Assembly: GCF_900099695.1 (NCBI RefSeq)
Contig: NZ_FNCY01000016.1
Span: 1-64,000, forward strand
DNA: 64,000 bases
Reading direction: 5' to 3'
Source of the DNA: Propionivibrio dicarboxylicus
GTDB lineage: Bacteria > Pseudomonadota > Gammaproteobacteria > Burkholderiales > Rhodocyclaceae
Part shown: piece by piece, positions 61,602 to 64,000 of the stretch
Layout of the letters: the number at the start of each line of letters is the position of its first letter
Position numbering within the stretch: the first letter of the stretch is position 1
The notes under the pieces: generated by a model
Seen by the model: the letters and a program-made list of their open reading frames with translations, nothing else
The model's database searches: none
What the model was told of the DNA's origin: nothing
Position numbers and translations under genes: made by a program

Positions 61602-62873
61602 CTAAACCGCGGCGAGCGCCTGTTCGAGGTCGGCGATCAGGTCGTCGATATGCTCGATGCCGATTGAGAGACGCACGGTGTCGAGCGTGACGCCGGCGGC
61701 TTCCAGTTCCTTCGGCGACAACTGGCGGTGGGTGGTCGAGGCCGGATGGCAGGCCAGCGATTTGGCATCGCCGATATTGACGAGGCGGGTGAAGAGATTG
61801 AGCGCGTCCTGGAAGCGTGAACCGCCCTCGATGCCGCCCTGGACGCCGAAGGTCAGGATGCCCGACGGGCGGCCGCCCATATACTTCTGCGCCAGCGCGT
61901 GATCCTTGTGGCCCGGCAGGCCGGCGTAATTGACCCACTTCACCTTCGGATGCGCGTCGAGGTATTCGGCGATCTTCTGGGTGTTCTCGGTGATGCGGTC
62001 GAGCCGCAGCGCCAGCGTTTCGATTCCCTGCAAGATGAGGAAAGCATTGAACGGGCTGATCGCCGCGCCGGTGTTGCGCAGCGGCACGACGCGGGCGCGG
62101 CCGATGAAGGCGGCGGCACCGAGCGCTTCGGTATAGACGACGCCGTGGTAGGACGGATCGGGTTCGTTGAGGCGCTTGAAGCGCGCCTTGTGCTCGGCCC
62201 AGGGAAACTTGCCGCTATCGACGATGATGCCGCCGAGCGAGTTGCCGTGGCCGCCGAGGTACTTGGTCAGCGAATGCACGACGATGTCGGCGCCGAACTC
62301 GATCGGGCGCAGCAGGTAGGGCGAGGGCACGGTGTTGTCGACGATCAGCGGCAGGCCGTGCTTGTGGGCGATGGTGGCGAGCGCTTCGATGTCGGTGATG
62401 TTGCCGAGCGGGTTGCCGATGGTTTCGGCATAAATCGCCTTGGTGCGGTCGTCGATAAGCTTCTCGAACGAGGCCGGGTCGCGGTAGTCGGCGAAGCGCA
62501 CCTGGATGCCGAATTGCGGCAGCGTGTGGGCGAAGAGGTTGTAGGTGCCGCCGTAGAGCGTCGCTGACGAGACGATGTTGTCGCCGGCTTCGGTGATCGT
62601 CTGGATCGCATAGGTGATCGCGGCGGCGCCGGAGGCCAGCGCCAGACCGGCGATACCGCCTTCGAGCGCGGCGACGCGCTTCTCGAGCACGTCCTGCGTC
62701 GGGTTCATGATGCGGGTATAGATGTTGCCGGCGACCTTGAGGTCGAACAGGTCGGCACCGTGCTGGGTGTTGTCGAAAGCATACGACGTGGTCTGGTAGA
62801 TCGGCACGGCCACCGCCTTGGTGGTCGGATCGGGATCGTAGCCGGCGTGGACGGCGAGCGTTTCGATTTTCAT
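61602..62873 (-). CDS. metY: O-acetylhomoserine sulfhydrylase
   Basis: 423 residues, full length for MetY. PLP-binding Lys204 lies in VVHSLTKYLGGHGNSLGG, with the Asp of IVDNTVPSPYLL and the Tyr of NIYTRIMNPTQDVLEKRVAALE. ETLAVHAGYDPDPTTKAVAVPIY and ASTTHRQLSP are MetY-type rather than MetB or MetZ. It makes homocysteine from O-acetylhomoserine and sulfide in direct sulfhydrylation. aggag lies upstream of the ATG. The leader has a small hairpin (gacgtt 62900-62905 / aacgtc 62913-62918) but no SAM riboswitch recognised. Confidence 0.92.
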   Translation of the reverse strand: MKIETLAVHAGYDPDPTTKAVAVPIYQTTSYAFDNTQHGADLFDLKVAGNIYTRIMNPTQDVLEKRVAALEGGIAGLALASGAAAITYAIQTITEAGDNIVSSATLYGGTYNLFAHTLPQFGIQVRFADYRDPASFEKLIDDRTKAIYAETIGNPLGNITDIEALATIAHKHGLPLIVDNTVPSPYLLRPIEFGADIVVHSLTKYLGGHGNSLGGIIVDSGKFPWAEHKARFKRLNEPDPSYHGVVYTEALGAAAFIGRARVVPLRNTGAAISPFNAFLILQGIETLALRLDRITENTQKIAEYLDAHPKVKWVNYAGLPGHKDHALAQKYMGGRPSGILTFGVQGGIEGGSRFQDALNLFTRLVNIGDAKSLACHPASTTHRQLSPKELEAAGVTLDTVRLSIGIEHIDDLIADLEQALAAV

Positions 62874-63228
62874 GCGACGGGCTCCTGAAAGGGGGAAATG
62901 ACGTTACTTTAAAACGTCGGACACGGAGACGGAAATATCGTTTCGTTATGTGCTTATGCATAACGGCGACAAGGCACCAAAAAGCGCGCATGCCGGCGGG
63001 GGCGGCATGACCTTCGGCGCCGGTCCCGTTCACAAAAAAAAGCGATTGTCACCTGTCAGATCTGACATTGCGCGGGATTTTTGGCGCCAATACACTGGTC
63101 CGGATTTTGTCGCGCCTCGTCGAGGAGCGACGAAACCGTCCGCACGGATGCCGGGCGCCCGCCCGCAAGCGCTTGTCGTAACGCGTCCGGCGGTAGCGCA
63201 GGGATGATTGACCGGACGGAGACGCTTC
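62874..63228. promoter_or_regulatory. Divergent region with a 14-bp perfect palindrome
   Basis: 355 bp between metY and the hypothetical gene. It contains the leader hairpin near 62909 and tgtcagatctgaca at 63054-63067, a perfect 14-bp palindrome of the kind bound by GntR-type regulators (TGTC-n-GACA half-sites). No regulator of that family is in the window. No coding signal or riboswitch was recognised in the rest. Confidence 0.4.
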
Positions 63229-63600
63229 ATGAATGACGAGCAGCGAGCCGCAATCCTGAGACGCCGAGACGAAGCGCTCCGACTGTTTGTCGAGCATCCG
63301 GAGAACTTCACGCCGGCGGTGCGCGAGGCCATTCTCGCCAACCGTGTGATCGTCGGCATGACGCCGTACGACTGCCATCTGGCGGCGGGGGCGTTCAGCT
63401 ACAAGGTCCAGGCCGATACGGCGATCTGGCCGCCGAATAGCGATCCCTTGAAAGTGCTGTGGGCGCAAACGCTGCGTCCGGACAACAGCCAGATCTGGAT
63501 GAGCTTCGAAACCGACACGCAGTTTCCTGGAGAGGGGCGCTGCCGTTTCCGCGTTCACTTCCGTCACGGCGCTGTCGCCCGTATCGAAAAGCTGACCTAG
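63229..63600 (+). CDS. Hypothetical cytoplasmic protein
   Basis: 123 residues from the ATG at 63229, with ggag 7 nt upstream; an earlier in-frame start at 63208 lacks one. The N-terminal third is a charged helix (DEQRAAILRRRDEALRLFVE), the rest is mixed: VIVGMTPYDCHLAAGAF, DTAIWPPNSDPLKVLWAQ, GRCRFRVHFRHGAVARIEKL. There is no signal peptide or membrane segment, and one conserved-looking cysteine. I do not recognise a family. No operon partner is clear: the next gene starts 122 bp downstream on the same strand. Confidence 0.6.
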   Translation: MNDEQRAAILRRRDEALRLFVEHPENFTPAVREAILANRVIVGMTPYDCHLAAGAFSYKVQADTAIWPPNSDPLKVLWAQTLRPDNSQIWMSFETDTQFPGEGRCRFRVHFRHGAVARIEKLT

Positions 63601-63722
63601 GCCGAAGGCACGCGCGGCGTGTTGGTGACGTTGGCGACTGAGGGACGAAGTTTCGAGCAGGGCGGTCGAGGTGGCCGGGTGAAACGATGTTCAACGCAGG
63701 TGATAACGCGAGGAGGTCGGTG

Positions 63723-64000
63723 ATGATGAGTCGACGAAGGTTCTTGAGTGTGTTGGGGGTGCTTCCCTGGATGACGGTATTGGCGGCAGACAAGCCGCTG
63801 GAACTGCCGTTCTTTGTGCCCTTCCCGGGAATGGGTAAGGCGGGGGCGAAGCTGTCGGTGGATTTCGTGTGCCCGAAACGCTATCGCCCCTGGTACGCCC
63901 TGCTGGCGCCGAAGCCGGTGGACGATGGCGATCCACGGCAGGATTGGATGATGTATTTGGCATTTTTGTTCATATCGGGGGATATAGATGATGGAAGAAG
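63723..64000 (+). CDS. Partial secreted hypothetical protein, cut by window end
   Basis: The frame from the ATG at 63723 (another at 63726) is open to the window end, 92 residues. aggagg at 63711-63716 gives a strong ribosome site with 6-nt spacing. The start SRRRFLSVLGVLPWMTVLA resembles a twin-arginine signal peptide, cleaved near LAAD. After it come PLELPFFVPFPGMGKAGAKLS, DFVCPKRYRPWYALL and a hydrophobic strand. It may be a periplasmic lipoprotein-like DUF5625 type, but I do not recognise it with confidence. Confidence 0.55.
   Translation, partial: MMSRRRFLSVLGVLPWMTVLAADKPLELPFFVPFPGMGKAGAKLSVDFVCPKRYRPWYALLAPKPVDDGDPRQDWMMYLAFLFISGDIDDGR

Noticed and set aside
62874-63228. SAM riboswitch ahead of metY
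   Set aside because: Only a short 6-bp hairpin was found. The conserved cores of SAM-I or SAM-II elements were not recognised.

Overview
The window looks like the chromosome of a GC-rich betaproteobacterium, most likely from the Rhodocyclales or a close relative. The reasons are uniformly high GC, Gram-negative envelope genes (OprB-type porin, PldA, RND efflux with a TolC-family channel), a cyanophycin operon with paired synthetases, a TctC-type solute receptor, an ImuA-ImuB-DnaE2 mutasome and a NirD/NirL-like siroheme decarboxylase. I saw no rRNA, tRNA, prophage, plasmid module, CRISPR array or transposase. The family placement is inference.

Layout. 0-8.3 kb: the end of ttdB, a glycosyltransferase-methyltransferase fusion, an OprB-type porin, a SpoIIAA-like protein, a long non-coding stretch with a candidate small RNA, a thioesterase, a diguanylate cyclase, a secreted HExxH-like protein and an acetyltransferase. 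8.6-13 kb: a CheB-CheR-PAS fusion whose CheB part has lost its catalytic residues, overlapping a hybrid histidine kinase broken by an in-frame TAA. 13.2-20.5 kb: a same-strand sugar-acid cluster made of an IclR regulator with two tandem operator-like palindromes, two aldolase plus PfkB-kinase modules either side of a TctC receptor, an SDR, and a Gfo/Idh/MocA gene broken by an in-frame TAG. 21-26.4 kb: a LexA-box-controlled imuA-imuB-dnaE2 operon, followed by three degenerate repeats of about 200 bp.

27-36 kb: an aspartic protease, an FGGY kinase, a metallo-hydrolase, a GIY-YIG-type protein whose 3' end runs into a 267-bp cloverleaf repeat, an HDOD protein, fadD, an AlkA-like glycosylase and tilS. 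36-42.2 kb (minus strand): pldA, a ROK kinase, a two-receiver diguanylate cyclase, truC, a YchJ-family gene apparently started by ATT, and a copper-delivery set (PCuAC, SCO and an unknown membrane protein). 42.3-51 kb: a NirD/NirL-like fusion facing a four-gene cyanophycin operon (bPH/zinc-ribbon ABC exporter, DUF1854 protein, two synthetases). 51-62.9 kb: mnmD, a short copy of the cloverleaf repeat, a CzcCBA-type metal efflux operon divergent from a TctD/TctE-type two-component system, rlmD and an O-acetylhomoserine sulfhydrylase. The end holds two unrecognised small genes, the last cut by the window.

Most genes are housekeeping or signalling. The points that most deserve follow-up are the duplicated kinase/aldolase locus, the cloverleaf mobile-like repeat with its internally deleted copy, the dead CheB domain, the two isolated nonsense codons, the ATT start, the three 200-bp repeats and the candidate small RNA with an anti-Shine-Dalgarno loop.
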